This document shows, in pieces, positions 16,558-27,052 of a DNA stretch of 64,000 nt. Origin of the DNA: CAVTWY01 sp963738615 (lineage in GTDB: Bacteria; Pseudomonadota; Gammaproteobacteria; Burkholderiales; Burkholderiaceae_C). The notes below the pieces were generated by a model. That model worked only from the letters and a program-made list of their open reading frames with translations, was not told the origin of the DNA and searched no databases. Numbering within the stretch: position 1 is the first letter of the stretch; each line of letters opens with the position of its first letter. Location of the stretch: the NCBI GenBank assembly GCA_963738615.1, contig CAVTXI010000012.1, positions 1,798,001 to 1,862,000 on the forward strand, written 5' to 3'. The position numbers were made by a program, and so were the translations under genes.

Positions 16558-18806
16558 GTGAGCGCCAACCCAACGCCCTTCAGGCCGACCGAGTTCGCTG
16601 CCGAGCACGACCTCTTCGTGACCGGCGCGGCCGCCGCGCTGCGCGCCACGCTCTATCGGCGCACGCACGCGGGCCGCGACGGGGTGGCTCGCGGGCTTCG
16701 GGCTGCTGACGTTCGCGCCGCTCGCGATGAGCTCGCGCAACGGCTGGGCTTTTGCCGGGCTGATGCTGTTCGTCATCGCCTGCATCGCGCGCTGGGTCGC
16801 CGGCTTGATGTTCGAGCGCGAACCCGCGCAGGCGCAGCCGCTGGTGATGCTGGGGCTTCACGCGGTGATCGGCGCGGGCTGGTCCGCCGCCGGCCTGGCG
16901 ACGATGGCCGACGCCTACGGCCACGGCCCCGCGCTGGTGCTGGTCGCCACCGCGATGGTCGCCGCGGCCTGCGTGCCGATGTTCGAGCGCCATCGCGACG
17001 CGTGCTGGTGGCTGCTGGCGCCGCTGGCTGCGCTGCCGATGGCGGTCGCCTTCACGTCGCAGCCCTGGGCCTGGCCGCTGGCGGCCGTCGCGGCTGGGTG
17101 GTCTGGCCGCGGCGGCGTGGCACGCGCAACTGTCGCAGGCGCTGGCGCTGCGCAGATCGAAGCCGGCCTGCGCCTGAAGTTCGTGCAGGCCGAATGGAAG
17201 AAGGAACAGCAGGCCGCCATCGCCAGCGGCCACGCGGCTCGAGTCGCGTGAGCGCGACCTGAATGTGCTGTTCGAACACGCCGCGGTCGGCATCGCGCGC
17301 GTGAACGGCTACGTGATCGAAGGCGTGAACGACCACCTGGCGCGGCTGCTGGGCAAACCGGCCGACCACTGGGTGCGGCACGACGTGCTGTCGCTCTTCG
17401 CGAAGGACTACCACGCCGCGCTCGACGCGATCGTCAAGCGTCAGGGCGGCACGCAGACAGCGCCCAGGCCGGGCCCGCGCCGCGCGAGCGCGTGGGGCTG
17501 GCGGCGCACGACGGCTCGGTGCGGCTGGTCGACATCGTCGTGCCGCGCGCCGACCGCGCGGGCTTGTGGCTGGTGTTCGACCCGGTCGACGCGGCAGCCC
17601 CGGCGCACGACCGCAGCGCCGAAGGCCAACAACGCTGCGCGCACGGGCCTGCTCGACCGCGCGGGTTTGCAGCGCCGCTTGCAGGCGCACGCCGATCGAG
17701 CGGCAGCGCATCACCGTCGTGACGGTGGCGCTGACCGGGTCTGGACGCCATGGTTCAGGCCCACGGCGAAGACGCCATGCAGCGCGTGCGCGCGGCCATC
17801 GCGCTGCGGCTCGAGGCGGTATGCCGCACCGACGACGGCGTGGCGATGCTGGACGACGCGTGCTACGCCGTGTTGATGGCGGGCGACCCGAGCGACCTGA
17901 CCTTGAGCCTGATGTGCGACCGCGTGCACAGCGCGATGGCGACGCCGCACACGCTGGCGCGCGTGGGCGCGCCCGGCCGCTCCGAAGCGCCCACACCGGA
18001 GCAGCGCGGAGGTTCCTTGACGAGCGTGCAGTTCGGCGTCAGCGTCGAGTCGCTGCGCTGCGAGCTCGACTGTGAACAAGGCCAGCACGGCGCTGGCGCA
18101 GATCGACGAGTTCGCCGCGCTGGCGCGTGCCGCGCGGCGGCGTGCTGCCGCCGAACATGCAACGGCGACGGGCGGTGCCACGACCTCGAACGCGCCCGCA
18201 CAAGCACAAGCACAAGCACAAGCACAAGCACAAGCACAAGCACACGCACACGCACGACGCACACGCCCCAGCGCCCAAGATCGTGAACAAGCCCGATGCC
18301 AGGCCGCGACACAAGCCGCGCGCCTGCCGCAACGTTCGTGGCCAATGATCGGCCCGCGCCGTCGTTACTCGCGCTGCCTTCGTTGCCGGCCGTGCCCGAC
18401 TTGCGCGAAGACGCCGAAGTGGTGTCGCGGCAAGCGCGGCGTGCCGCACCGCGGCGAACGCCGAGCCGTTGGTGATCGATCGCATCCAATCGACCCTGGC
18501 CCCGATGACGCGTGACGACGATGCGTGACGATGTCCAGGACTCGGTCGGCGAACCGTCGCTGCTGCCCAGCCGCTTCGACGCCGCCGCCTGCGCCGAAGA
18601 CGCTCCGGCCACCGACGGCAGCGCGAGCAGATCGAACGATCGCTGCAGTGCACGCTGGGGCCGGCGGCCGACGGGCTGGTGCACGCGGTGCGCCAGGCCG
18701 GACCGTGCGCGACCTGCTGGACGTGATCACGACCGCCCAGAGCGCCATCGCCAACGCCTGCGGCCGCGCCCTGGCCGATGAATTCGCGTCGCGCTACGCG
18801 GCGTGA
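16558..18806 (+). CDS. membrane PAS / degenerate GGDEF signalling protein (frameshifted)
   Basis: Combining frames gives about 745 residues. An N-terminal part has several hydrophobic helices (GWAFAGLMLFVIACIARWVAGLM, LVMLGLHAVIGAGWSAAGLA, ALVLVATAMVAAACVPMF, WWLLAPLAALPMAVAF), then a coiled segment (KFVQAEWKKEQQAAIA). A PAS domain follows (LNVLFEHAAVGIARVNGYVI, LARLLGKPADHW, DVLSLFAKDYHAAL), then a GGDEF-like fold (ARTGLLDRAGLQRRLQA, ITVVTVALTGLDAMVQAHGE, MQRVRAAIALRLEAV). The GGDEF signature is replaced by DDACYAVLMAG, so cyclase activity is unlikely. A long C-terminal region holds an (Ala-Gln)7 repeat and ends ITTAQSAIANACGRALADEF. The GTG start at 16558 is a guess. Many indels. Confidence 0.6.
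18200..18253 (+). repeat. hexamer tandem repeat (ACAAGC x7, ACACGC x2)
   Basis: Nine consecutive hexamers encode (Ala-Gln)7 (Ala-His)2 in the PAS/GGDEF-like protein. It is the longest microsatellite in the window. Copy-number change would keep the frame. Confidence 0.92.
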
Positions 18807-18833
18807 TCGACGACTAAGGGTACCGAGCGTCGC

Positions 18834-19340
18834 ATGGCCACCTATCGCAAGACGGCCAAGGGCTTGGCTGAAATTGCCACTCGCGCCAACAAGTTGCCGC
18901 CGCGCTTGCGGACCGCGTTGATCCTGGTGGACGGCCGCAGGACCGACGACGAACTCAGCTCGATGCTGCCCAAGGAGGCCGACGAGACACTGCGTTGGCT
19001 GAGCGACTCGGGGTTCATCGAAGTCGACCACAGCACGGCCAACGCCAGCCAGTCGAGCGACGATCGCGCCCGGCCCGGACGGGTCCGAGACCCGCCACCC
19101 CGGGTGATGCGCCACCCGCCATGCGCAAGCCGATCGAGCAGATTCAGCGCGACGCCGTGCGCGAGCTGACCGAACGGGTCGGCCCGATGGCCAAGGCATC
19201 AGCATGAAGATCGAAAGGCGCGCTCACGCGAAGAACTGGGGCCGCTGCTCGAGATCGCCTTCCAGGTGTTGTCGAACACCCACGGGTCGGCTGTGGCGCA
19301 GACCTTTCGCGCCAGGCACATCGACGGGCTCGTGAGCTGC
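18834..19340 (+). CDS. conserved hypothetical protein of Burkholderiales (frameshifted)
   Basis: The frames join to about 165 residues: MATYRKTAKGLAEIATRANK, LPPRLRTALILVDGRRTDDE, LRWLSDSGFIEV, a Pro-rich linker, then IEQIQRDAVRELTERVGPMA, MKIERARSREELGPLLEIAF and HGSAVAQTFRARHIDGL. The layout is a short N-terminal winged-helix-like part and a C-terminal four-helix part. It resembles a family I know from Burkholderiales with no assigned function. The end of the preceding PAS/GGDEF-like protein (TTAQSAIANACGRALADEFASRY) resembles this protein's own C-terminus (EIAFQVLSNTHGSAVAQTFRARH), so the two genes may share this module. Frameshifts lie near 19090 and 19200. It converges with the DUF3108 gene, with little or no gap. 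Confidence 0.6.
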
Positions 19341-20616
19341 TCGGCTTGCATAGCGGCGCGCTGTCGAGCTTCATGTCGATGAAGTTGTCGGCGTCCTGAT
19401 GAATCAGGATGCGCACCGGCAGGTACTGCAGCGACGGCGCATACCAGGCCTGCGCCACCAGTTCGCCTTGCCGCGGTGACTCGCGCCGCGGGCGCACGTG
19501 GAACGTGCGCAGGTCGCCGATCGGCGTGGCCAGCGTCTCCTCGCCGACCACGTCGTAGATCCAGTTGTCGAGGCGCCGCGGCAGCGCCACCGGCAAGCTG
19601 ACCGAGCGGCCGGGCTGCAGCAGCGAGGGGTTGGTCGTGAACAGGTACGAAAGCTGTACGAACTGGCTCGACGCGTCCTGCATGCCTGCGCGCATGGGCA
19701 CCGTCGCACCGTTCGCCAGCACCGCGCGACCATCGTCGAACGACATCGCGAACTGCCGCACCGAAAAACCGATGCGCGTGCGCTCTTCGTAACGGCGCGG
19801 CACCAGGCCAGATCAGACAGATCGCCCTGGCTGATCATCTGGCGCGACATCAGCGGTGCGAATGACGGGCCGATGGCGACCTCGAGCTGCACCTGGTAGC
19901 GCGTGCCCTTGCGAATCCACTGCACGGTGGCGCTGCCTTCGACCTTGCCGCGGTAGTTGCCCTTGAGCCGGTAGCGCAGCTGCGTCGATGGCGGCCAGCC
20001 GAACGGTGTGCCTGCCACGGTCGCCGTCGATGATGCGGTTTCGCCCGTCGCGGTCGCTTCGGCGGATGCGCCAGCGCATCGATCCGACCCCGGCCCGTCG
20101 GTGCGTCGGCATCGGCGTGTCGCGGCCCTGGGCGTGGGCTCCGCCGGGCACGGCCAGCGCGCGTGTCGGCCACAGCATGCGGTGGGCTGGCTGCGCCCTT
20201 CGTCGACGCCCTCGCCTCGAGCGGCGAGCGTCGACGGCGCTTCGCGAGCGGCAGCGCATCATCGCCGAAGCGGTCGGCGGCTTCGCGACGCGTCGGGCGG
20301 GCCGGCGCGGCCTGCGGCTTGCACCGGCTGCACGGCCTCGCGGCGCCGACGCGGCGCGGCTCCGGTGCCGGCCGGTGCCACCGGGGGCGGCGGCGCGGCG
20401 GTGCTGCGGGTACGACGCGGGTCCGGCCGACGGGTTTCAGCTCGCGCACGAAGGCCACGTCCATGCGCTGCAAGCTGCGAGCCCTCGGGTGCGAACGCGC
20501 GCAGCCGAGTCGGCAAAACCCGTGACATGGCGATCGCGTGCAGGCCCGCGACCAACAGCGCCAACAGTCGCGAGCGCGCAGCGGCGGCGCGATCGCTATG
20601 CTGTGTCAGCCGCCAT
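19336..20616 (-). CDS. DUF3108-domain protein with N-terminal membrane anchor (frameshifted)
   Basis: The C-terminal two-thirds is DUF3108, a beta-rich presumed periplasmic domain: TQLRYRLKGNYRGKVEGSAT, VQWIRKGTRYQVQLEVAIG, RQFAMSFDDGRAVLANG, VQLSYLFTTNPSLLQPGRSV, DNWIYDVVGEETLATPIGDL, EWYAPSLQYLPVRI-like and NFIDMKLDSAPL. The N-terminus has a single hydrophobic segment (LLALLVAGLHAIAMS) and a Pro/Ala-rich linker, so the protein is probably anchored in the inner membrane facing the periplasm. Function unknown. A plausible start is the ATG at 20616, overlapping the M61 stop, but an indel follows directly. At least three frameshifts (for example near 19803 and 20480). Confidence 0.72.
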
Positions 20617-22411
20617 GCAGCCAGCGTGCCGCCGGCGCCGAGGGCGGCGTCGCAGCGCGCGCCGGCGTCAGCGCCACGGGGCGCGCGGCTGACGCCGCCG
20701 CTTCGAGCGCGCGCGGCCCACGCGCAAGGTGCGCAGGCGCTGGTCGCGCACCAGGTCAGCTCGAACGGACGCGGCGCCGTCCACCACAGCAGGCGTCGTC
20801 GAGCTTGCGCAGGCGCCAGCCGTCGAACGCGAGGATCTCGTCGCCCGCGGCCACGCCCGCGCGTTGCGCCGACGCCGCCGTCGAGCACCTGCTTAGACGA
20901 TGCACGCCGCCGACCGGCCTTCGGCGACGCGCAGGCCCAGCAGCGCGGCCAGCGTCGGCGGGCTCTCGTGCGACGTGCTCACGCCCATCGCTCGAAGCAG
21001 CGCGGCCCACGGCAGGTCGTCGGTGCCATGCACCCAGGCGCGCAGCTCGCGCTCCATGCGGGCGGCCGGCCACGGCGCGCAGCGCCTGCGCGATCGCGGC
21101 TTCGTCGATCGCGCCTGCCGTCGATGCACCCGCGCGGCGCCGCTGTCGTGCCACAGGCGGCGCATCACGTCGTCGAGCGTGCCCCGGCCTTCGGCGCGCA
21201 GCGTGAGGTCCAGCGCCAGCGCCACCAGCGAGCCCTTGGCGTAGTAGCTGATCGGTCGCGTTCGGCGTGTTCTCGTCGGCGCGGTAGTACTTGACCCAGG
21301 CGTCGAAGCTGGCCTGCGCCACGCTCTGCACCTTGCGGCCCGGCGGGCCGAGCACGCGCGCTGATCGTCTTGGCCGACGAGGCGCAGGTAGCGCGCCGTC
21401 ATCGATCAGCCCGGCGCGGCGCAGCAGCAGGTCGTCGTAGTAGGACGTGAAGCCTTCGAAGAACCACAGCAGCTCGGTGTAGTTCTCGCGCGTGTAGTCG
21501 TAGGGGGCGAAGTCGGCCGGCCTCAGGCGCTTGACGTTCCAGGTGTGGAAGTACTCGTGGCTGATCAGGCCGAGCAGGGTCGACGTAGCCGTCGCTGGTC
21601 TCGGCCTTGCCGCGTTGCGGCAGGTCGCGGCGCGACGGCCAGCAGCGCGGTGCTGGCGCGGTGCTCCAGGCCGCCATGGCCGTCGTCGACCGTGTTGAGC
21701 ATGAACACGTAGCGCTCGAACGGCGCGTCGGCGCGCTTCGTTGCGCGGCTGCCGTGCCAGAAGCGCGATCTGCGGTCTCGCAGATGCGCTTCGTGTCGGC
21801 CAGCAGGCGCTCGCCGTCGAAGTCGGGCCAGCGCGCCGGCGACGACGAACTCGTGCGCGCACGCCGCGCGCCTTGAAGCGGCCGCGCCAGAACGTGCCCA
21901 GCTCGACCGGGTGGTCGACCAGCTCGTCGTAGTCGGCCGCCTCGTAGAGGCCCTTGCCGGCTGCGTCGACCTTCGGCGGCATCGCGGTGGCCACCTGCCA
22001 GCCGCGCGGCAGCGCGCCGCAGTCGCAGGCGTGCGGCTCGCCCTCGCGGCCTTCGACCCGCAGGCACACGCCGGTGCCGTTGAAGAAGCCGCGGTCGGCG
22101 TCGAGAAAGGCCGCGCGCACCGAGGTGTCGAAGGCGTAGACCAGCGTAGCTCACCGTCAGCGCGCGCGCGGCCGCGTGCAGCGCGGCCAGCCAGCGTGGC
22201 CTTGTCGAGCTGCTCGAGCGGCACGGCTTGCCGCCCTGCGTGGCCTCAGGCCGACAGGTGGCGCGCGAATTCGCGCACCAGGTAGCTGCCGGGGATCCAC
22301 ACCGGCAGGCTGACGATCAGCTCGTCGCCGTCGCCTCGGGCACCTCGACGTCGAGCTCGACGCCGTAGCGATGGGCGTGGGCATCGGCGATCGAGATCGG
22401 TAGTCGGGCAT
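20606..22411 (-). CDS. M61-family glycyl aminopeptidase-like metallopeptidase with PDZ domain (frameshifted)
   Basis: The joined frames give about 600 residues, the usual length of bacterial M61 peptidases. Visible are the N-terminal beta domain (HRYGVELDVEVPEA, IVSLPVWIPGSYLVREFARH), YVFMLNTVDDGHGGLEHR, the zinc motif HEYFHTWNVKRLRPADFAPY with downstream Glu (ELLWFFEGFTSYYDDLLLRR), YYAKGSLVALALDLTLR, and a C-terminal PDZ domain (AGDEILAFDGWRLRKLDD). M61 enzymes remove N-terminal Gly/Ala from peptides. The start at 22411 (MPDYRI) and the stop at 20606 are inferred by following motifs across frames. Many indels interrupt it. Confidence 0.8.
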
Positions 22412-22490
22412 GGGGCGGATCGTCGCCGCGCCCCTCTGGTGCAGGGCGCCTGCGCCCGCACCGCGGCTGTCGGCCGTGGACACGGTGGCA

Positions 22491-23363
22491 TCAGCCGTTG
22501 TTCTGCAGCGCGGCGATGCGTTCTTCGATCGGCGGGTGAGTCGAGAAGAGGCCATCACCCCGGCGCGGTCGCTGATGCCCATCGCCTCGATCGACTGCGG
22601 CAGTGCGCCGGCTCCAGGCCGCCCAGGCGCGCGAGCGCGTTGATCATCGGCTGCGGCGTGCCGAGGTAGCGGCCGAGCCGCGGTCGGCGCGGAACTCGCG
22701 CTGGCGCGAGAACCACGCGACGATCATCGAGGCGAGCAGGCCGAACACGATCTGGCACACGATCACGGTGATGAAGAAGCCCGGCCCGGGCCGCGCTCGG
22801 TGCGGAACACGGTCCGGTCGACGATCGTAGCCGACGATGCGCGACAGGAACACGACGAAGGTGTTCACCACGCCCTGGATCAGCGTCATCGTGACCATGT
22901 CGCCGTTGGCGACGTGCGCGACCTCGTGGCCGAGCACCGCCTCGACCTCGTCGCGCGTTCATCGACTGGAGCAGCCCGGTCGACACCGCGACCAGCGCGG
23001 AGTTCTTGAACGCGCCGGTGGCGAAGGCGTTCGGCGCGCCCTCGAAGACCGCCACTTCGGGCATGCCGATGCCGGCCTTCTGGGCGAGCCTGCGCACGGT
23101 TTGCACGAGCCACGCTCGTCGGCGTCTGGCCGGTGCCGTCGATCACCTGCGGCGCCGGTGCGACCACTTCGCCATCGGCTTGGACATCAGCAGCGAGATG
23201 ATCGAGCCGGTGAAGCCCACGACCGCCGAGAAGACGAGCAGCGGGCCGGTCGGTTCGAGGCCCCCTGCGCGGCGAACCGATCGATCCCGAGGACGCGCAG
23301 CACGATCGTCAGCACCACCAGCACGGCGACGTTGGTCAGGACGAAAAGCACGATGCGTTTCAT
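22491..23363 (-). CDS. htpX: HtpX membrane zinc protease (frameshifted)
   Basis: HtpX is an inner-membrane M48 protease that degrades misfolded membrane proteins. The N-terminus MKRIVLFVLTNVAVLVVLTI and a second helix (LLVFSAVVGFTGSIISLLMS KPMAKW) are both present. They are followed by VRRLAQKAGIGMPEVAVFEG, PNAFATGAFKNSALVAVSTG, the zinc motif VLGHEVAHVANGDMVTMTLI (HEVAH), VVNTFVVFLSRIVGYD, EFRADRGSA (third ligand) and the ending ERIAALQNNG. The 873-bp span matches the usual length of about 290 residues. Frameshifts near 23255, 23140, 22960, 22830 and 22580 break the frame in this sequence, but every catalytic residue is present. Confidence 0.88.
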
Positions 23364-23684
23364 GGTCGTGAAGTTGCGGTGGACGTGCCGCGTGAGATCG
23401 GGACGGACGGCGGGAAAGTTCAAGCGCCGAGTGTGCCCGCGTCGGTGCGTATCCGGCTTGCGCAGCACCTCGCAGAGCCACGTCGTGAACGAAGGCACAG
23501 AACGCGCGTCGTGACCCGACACGAAGGCGTCACCGCTTATCCACGGGCCCGGACCACTCGTCCCGGGTGGGTTCGCAGCGTGCAGGCGATCACGCGTACC
23601 TGACGAGACAGCGACGCATCATGACCATGTCGTGATGAATCACAGGGCTGCCGTATACGCGAGCAGGCCCACGAAGGGGAACAC
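23364..23684. other. intergenic region with promoters of htpX and the minor-pilin operon
   Basis: The 321 bp between divergent htpX and the pilE-like gene contain no supported gene. I looked for a sigma-54 promoter (TGGCAC-N5-TTGC) typical of pilins and did not find one. AGGGGA at 23676-23681 is a good ribosome-binding site for the pilin at 23685. Confidence 0.4.
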
Positions 23685-24166
23685 ATGACACGTCGATCGG
23701 CCCGCCATCGCCCGCGCATCGCGCAAAGGCTCGTGCACGGCTTCACGCTCATCGAGGTGATGATCGTCGTGGCGATCATCGCGATCCTGGCAGCGGTGGC
23801 AGTGCCTTCGTACCGCGACTACATCGTCCGCAGGCGGCTCGTCCGATGCGCGCCATCAACTGTGCGATGCTCGCGGCGCGGATGGAGCAGCACTACCAGG
23901 ACAACCGGTTCTACACGACGACGGCGGCCACGACGACCTGCGGCATCACGATGCCCTCGGCGACCGAAAGCCCGTACTTCAGCGATCACCTGCGCGCCCG
24001 CGGGCGCCACCAACCAGTCGTACACGGTTGACCGCGATAGGCAGCGGCGCGCGTGACCGGCTTCACGTTCACGATCAACCAGAGCGGCACGCGTGCCACG
24101 ACCGCCGCGCCACAGGCTGGGGCACCAACGCGGCTGCTGGATCACGCGCAAGGGGGCCATGTTGAT
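23685..24166 (+). CDS. pilE: type IV pilin-like protein, PilE-type (frameshifted)
   Basis: The start ATG at 23685 has the Shine-Dalgarno AGGGGA. A long positively charged leader ends at Gly, followed by FTLIEVMIVVAIIAILAAVA, the class III prepilin cleavage and hydrophobic helix, with Glu5 present. The mature domain reads VPSYRDYIVRR, MRAINCAMLAARMEQHYQDN RF, TCGITMP, then FTFTINQSGTRATT and a C-terminal CWITRKG, which together form the usual PilE disulfide pair region. It is likely a minor or accessory pilin processed by PilD. It leads the operon, upstream of fimT-pilVWX-pilY1. Frameshifts near 23845 and 23990-24050. Confidence 0.82.
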
Positions 24167-24795
24167 GCGCGCGACGCCCGGCGCGCGCGCGTGCGCGCGG
24201 CCTGACGCTGATCGAGCTGCTGACGGTGCTGACGATCGTCGGCATCATGTTGGTGCTCGCGATGCCGGGCTTCGGTACCTGGACCCGCGACGCACGCGTT
24301 CGCACGGTCAGCGAGGAGATCGCCAACGGGCTGCGCCTGGCGCAGGCCGAGGCCGTCGCGCGCAATCGCCAGGTCGCCTTCGTGCGCACGATCGGCAACC
24401 CGGCGCGCAACTCCACGCCCTCGCGCGACCGGCTCGAACTGGTACGTCCAGGTGCTGCCGCTCGAACTCCGAAGAGGCCGGTAACACCGACTTCCAGGCC
24501 CTCGTACGTCAGCGGCGGAAGCTTCACCGCCAACGACGGCGCGACGATTTCCGGCAGCGCCGTCGCCTGCTTCAACTCGGTCGGCCGCGTGGTCTCGCGC
24601 ACTGCCGACATCCCCGGCCGGCTCCAATGCACTGCGCCCACATCGGCCACCGACCCGAACGACTTCAACGTGACGTTGTCGGGGTCGAGTTCACCGCCGC
24701 GGGACCGCGATGCGCGTCGAGCTGTTCCTCGGCGGCCGCACGCGGCTGTGCAAGCCAACGCCGCGGCCACCCAACCCAACGCATGCACACCATGA
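24165..24795 (+). CDS. fimT: GspH/FimT-family minor pseudopilin (frameshifted)
   Basis: The leader is short and basic, followed by LTLIELLTVLTIVGIMLVLA MPGF, a prepilin N-terminus with Glu5. The body continues VRTVSEEIANGLRLAQAEAVARNRQVAFVR, which is the GspH/FimT hallmark helix. The C-terminal part has SGGSFTANDGATISGSAVACFNSVGR and ends with RVELFLGGRTRLC followed by a short tail. AGGGGG at 24151-24156 is well placed for an ATG at 24165. The stop at 24795 overlaps the pilV start (ATGA). Indels lie near 24190, 24450 and 24700. FimT/FimU is part of the pilus-tip minor-pilin complex. Confidence 0.8.
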
Positions 24796-25204
24796 ACGCC
24801 CTATCCAACCGCCGCCGCCGCGCGCGCGGCTTCTCGCTCATCGAGGTGCTGGTCGCGATCGTGATCTTCTCGGTCGGCATGCTCGGTGTCGTGGGCCTGC
24901 AGGCCCGCGCGATCCAGCTGTCGGTCGACTCCGAAGACCGCAACCGTGCCGCGCAACTCGCCGACGACATCGTCGCCACGATGTGGACGCAGGGCACCAC
25001 TGACGCTGCCCTCGGCCACGGTGACGGCATGGCAAGACAAGGTCGTCGGCACCGCGGCACGGCCGGCGCGCTGCCGGGCGCGGCCGCCACCGTCAGCGCG
25101 CCCGCGCGGACGGCGTCGTCACGGTGACGATCACGTGGCGTCCGCCCGGCCGCAAGACCGGCGAGGCCGACAGCACCTACACGACCAAGGTGGCGATGCC
25201 ATGA
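24792..25204 (+). CDS. pilV: PilV-type minor pilin (frameshifted)
   Basis: The start ATG at 24792 overlaps the fimT stop. The leader MNALSNRRRRARG precedes FSLIEVLVAIVIFSVGMLGVVGLQARAIQLSV, which with VGMLG-x-x-GLQ is characteristic of PilV. RNRAAQLADDIVATMWTQG follows, and the C-terminus continues in other frames as TVTITWRPPGRK, ending KVAMP. The stop at 25204 overlaps the pilW start. PilV is a minor pilin of the tip complex. At least two indels lie between 25000 and 25120. Confidence 0.82.
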
Positions 25205-26435
25205 CGAACGCACCGCCATCGCATGGCCGCGCGGCGCACCCGCGGGCTGTCGCTGATCGAACTGATGGTCACGCTCGTGATCGGCGCGGTGATGGTGCAT
25301 CGCGATCTCGACCGTGATGATGCAGTTCGAGGCGCGCAAGCGCCGCACCACGGCGGTCAACGACGCGAACCAGTCCGGCAGCTACAGCCTCTACCTGATC
25401 GACCGTTGGGTGCGCAGCGCCGGTTCGGGCTTTGCGCAGGCCGGGCCCGTACCCGACCGGCGGAGGCGGGCGACCGCGAGGCGATGGGCTTCGGCTGCCG
25501 AGTGCTGGCGGCCAAGAGCGGCACCACAGGTGCTGCCCAGCACGGCGCCGCGTTCCCGGCGCCCTTCGACCGCCTGCAGCCCGTCAGCGGCTCCACCGGC
25601 ACGATCCGACTGGCGCCGGCGCTGATCGCGTCGGGCCAGTCGGGCGTGCAGGGCTTCGACGGCACGTACTCCGACGCGCTCGCTGGTGATGGCGGGCACG
25701 TCGGGCTACGCCGAGGTCTACACCCAGTTGACCGGCTCCGGTGATGGCCTCGTCGGTGCCGCGTGCAGACCACGGCGTCGCTCACCGGCAACGACCTCGT
25801 GATGCTGATCGACGAGCGTCGGCCGGCGGCGTGCAGGACTGCATGGTCCAGCAGGTGGCCGCGGCGGTAACGTCGCCCGTAGGCCTGAGCGGCACCTACG
25901 CACAAAGCACGATCGCCGGCTTCGCCGACAGCAACTACGACGACAAGTCGGTGATGGTGCGCCTGGGCAACCCGACGACGAACCCGCCGAACTTCTTCGC
26001 CGTCGGCGTCGGCGGCAGCGCGACGCTCTACGCCTACGACCTGCTGCAGACGCGCAGACCCGGCCCTGCAGGCGATGGCCGACAACGTGTTCGAACTGCA
26101 CGCGGTCTACGGCGTCGACACCGACGAGAACAGACACCGTCGACAGCTGGGTCGACCCGACGCCGACCACGAGCGACTACCACATCCACCAGCTGATGAA
26201 CGGCACCAGCACCGCCGCCAACCGATCGCCACCATCAAGGCACTGCGCGTGGCGCTGGTGTTGCGCTCGCCGCTGATGGAGAAGACGACCGACGCCGTGA
26301 CCGCCGAGCACGCTGACGGTCTTCCCCGGCGAGGCCTTCGCCCGCACGCGAACCCTTTCGACCACCGACCAGCGCTACCGCTATCGCGTCGTCGACTCGG
26401 TCATTCCCCTGCGCAACCCGCTGCTCGCACGATGA
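25201..26435 (+). CDS. pilW: PilW-type minor pilin (frameshifted)
   Basis: The N-terminus reads GLSLIELMVTLVIGAVMV, then ISTVMMQFEARKRRTTAVND and SGSYSLYLIDRWVRSAGSGF, the PilW pattern (prepilin helix, QFE, LxxxIRxAGYG-like). Later parts include the PilW-like VADNVFELHAVYGVDTDEN and a C-terminus TLSTTDQRYRYRVVDSVIPL RNPLLAR. The span of about 410 codons is long compared with many PilW proteins but usual for Burkholderiales. The ends overlap pilV and pilX by ATGA junctions. Many indels, for example at 25298, 25470, 25690, 25830, 26060 and 26200. Confidence 0.8.
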
Positions 26436-27029
26436 AACCGAACCCGAACCTCCGGCGCCAGCGCGGCGCGACGCTGATCATCGCGTTGATCTCGCTCGTG
26501 ATCCTGAGCATCGGTGCGCTCGCGCTGATGCGCTCGACCAGCACGTCGCTGTTCATGGCCGGCAACCTCGCCTTCAAGCGCGACGTCGCGAACCAGGCCG
26601 AGCGGGCGATCGCCGCAGGCGCTGCAACGACCTGCGCACGGGCAACCTCGCATCGGACACGAGCCGCCAGTCCAACGCGACCTCGCGGAACTACTCGGCC
26701 ACCGTGCTGGCGACGTCGGCCGAGGGCATCCCGTCGGTGCTGCTGAGCAACACCGCCTACACCGCCGCCGGGTTCACGCTCGCCGACATCATCGACAGCG
26801 CCGTCGAGCGTGACGGTGCGCTACGTGATCGACCGGCAGTGCAGCGCGACCGGCGCCTTCGATGCCGCCGTGTGCCAGAACATCAGCCGGCAGCCGCAGC
26901 CACGGGGCGCGACACCACCAACGCCGACAAGAGCCCGGGGCGGACCGCCGGCCCGCCTACCGCATCAGCGTGCGCATCACCGGGCCACGGGGCATCCAGA
27001 CCTTCGTGCAGACCACGGCCGTGCTTTGA
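26432..27029 (+). CDS. pilX: PilX-type minor pilin (frameshifted)
   Basis: MKPNPNLRRQRGATLIIALI, SLVILSIGALALMRSTSTSL FMAGNLAF fits the PilX N-terminus (RGATLIxALI in place of FTLIE, no Glu5). It is followed by RDVANQAERAI, RNYSATVLATSAEGIPSVLL, YVIDRQCSATGAF and the end YRISVRITGPRGIQTFVQTT AVL. The last segment (ITGPRG) and the position between pilW and pilY1 support PilX. Frameshifts near 26620, 26805 and 26900. The pilY1 ribosome-binding site follows after 15 bp. Confidence 0.82.
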
Positions 27030-27052
27030 CAACGAGATCGAGGGAGAGATCC

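Noticed and set aside
23600..23684. Sigma-54 promoter for the pilin operon
   Set aside because: No TGGCAC-N5-TTGC match was found on inspection.
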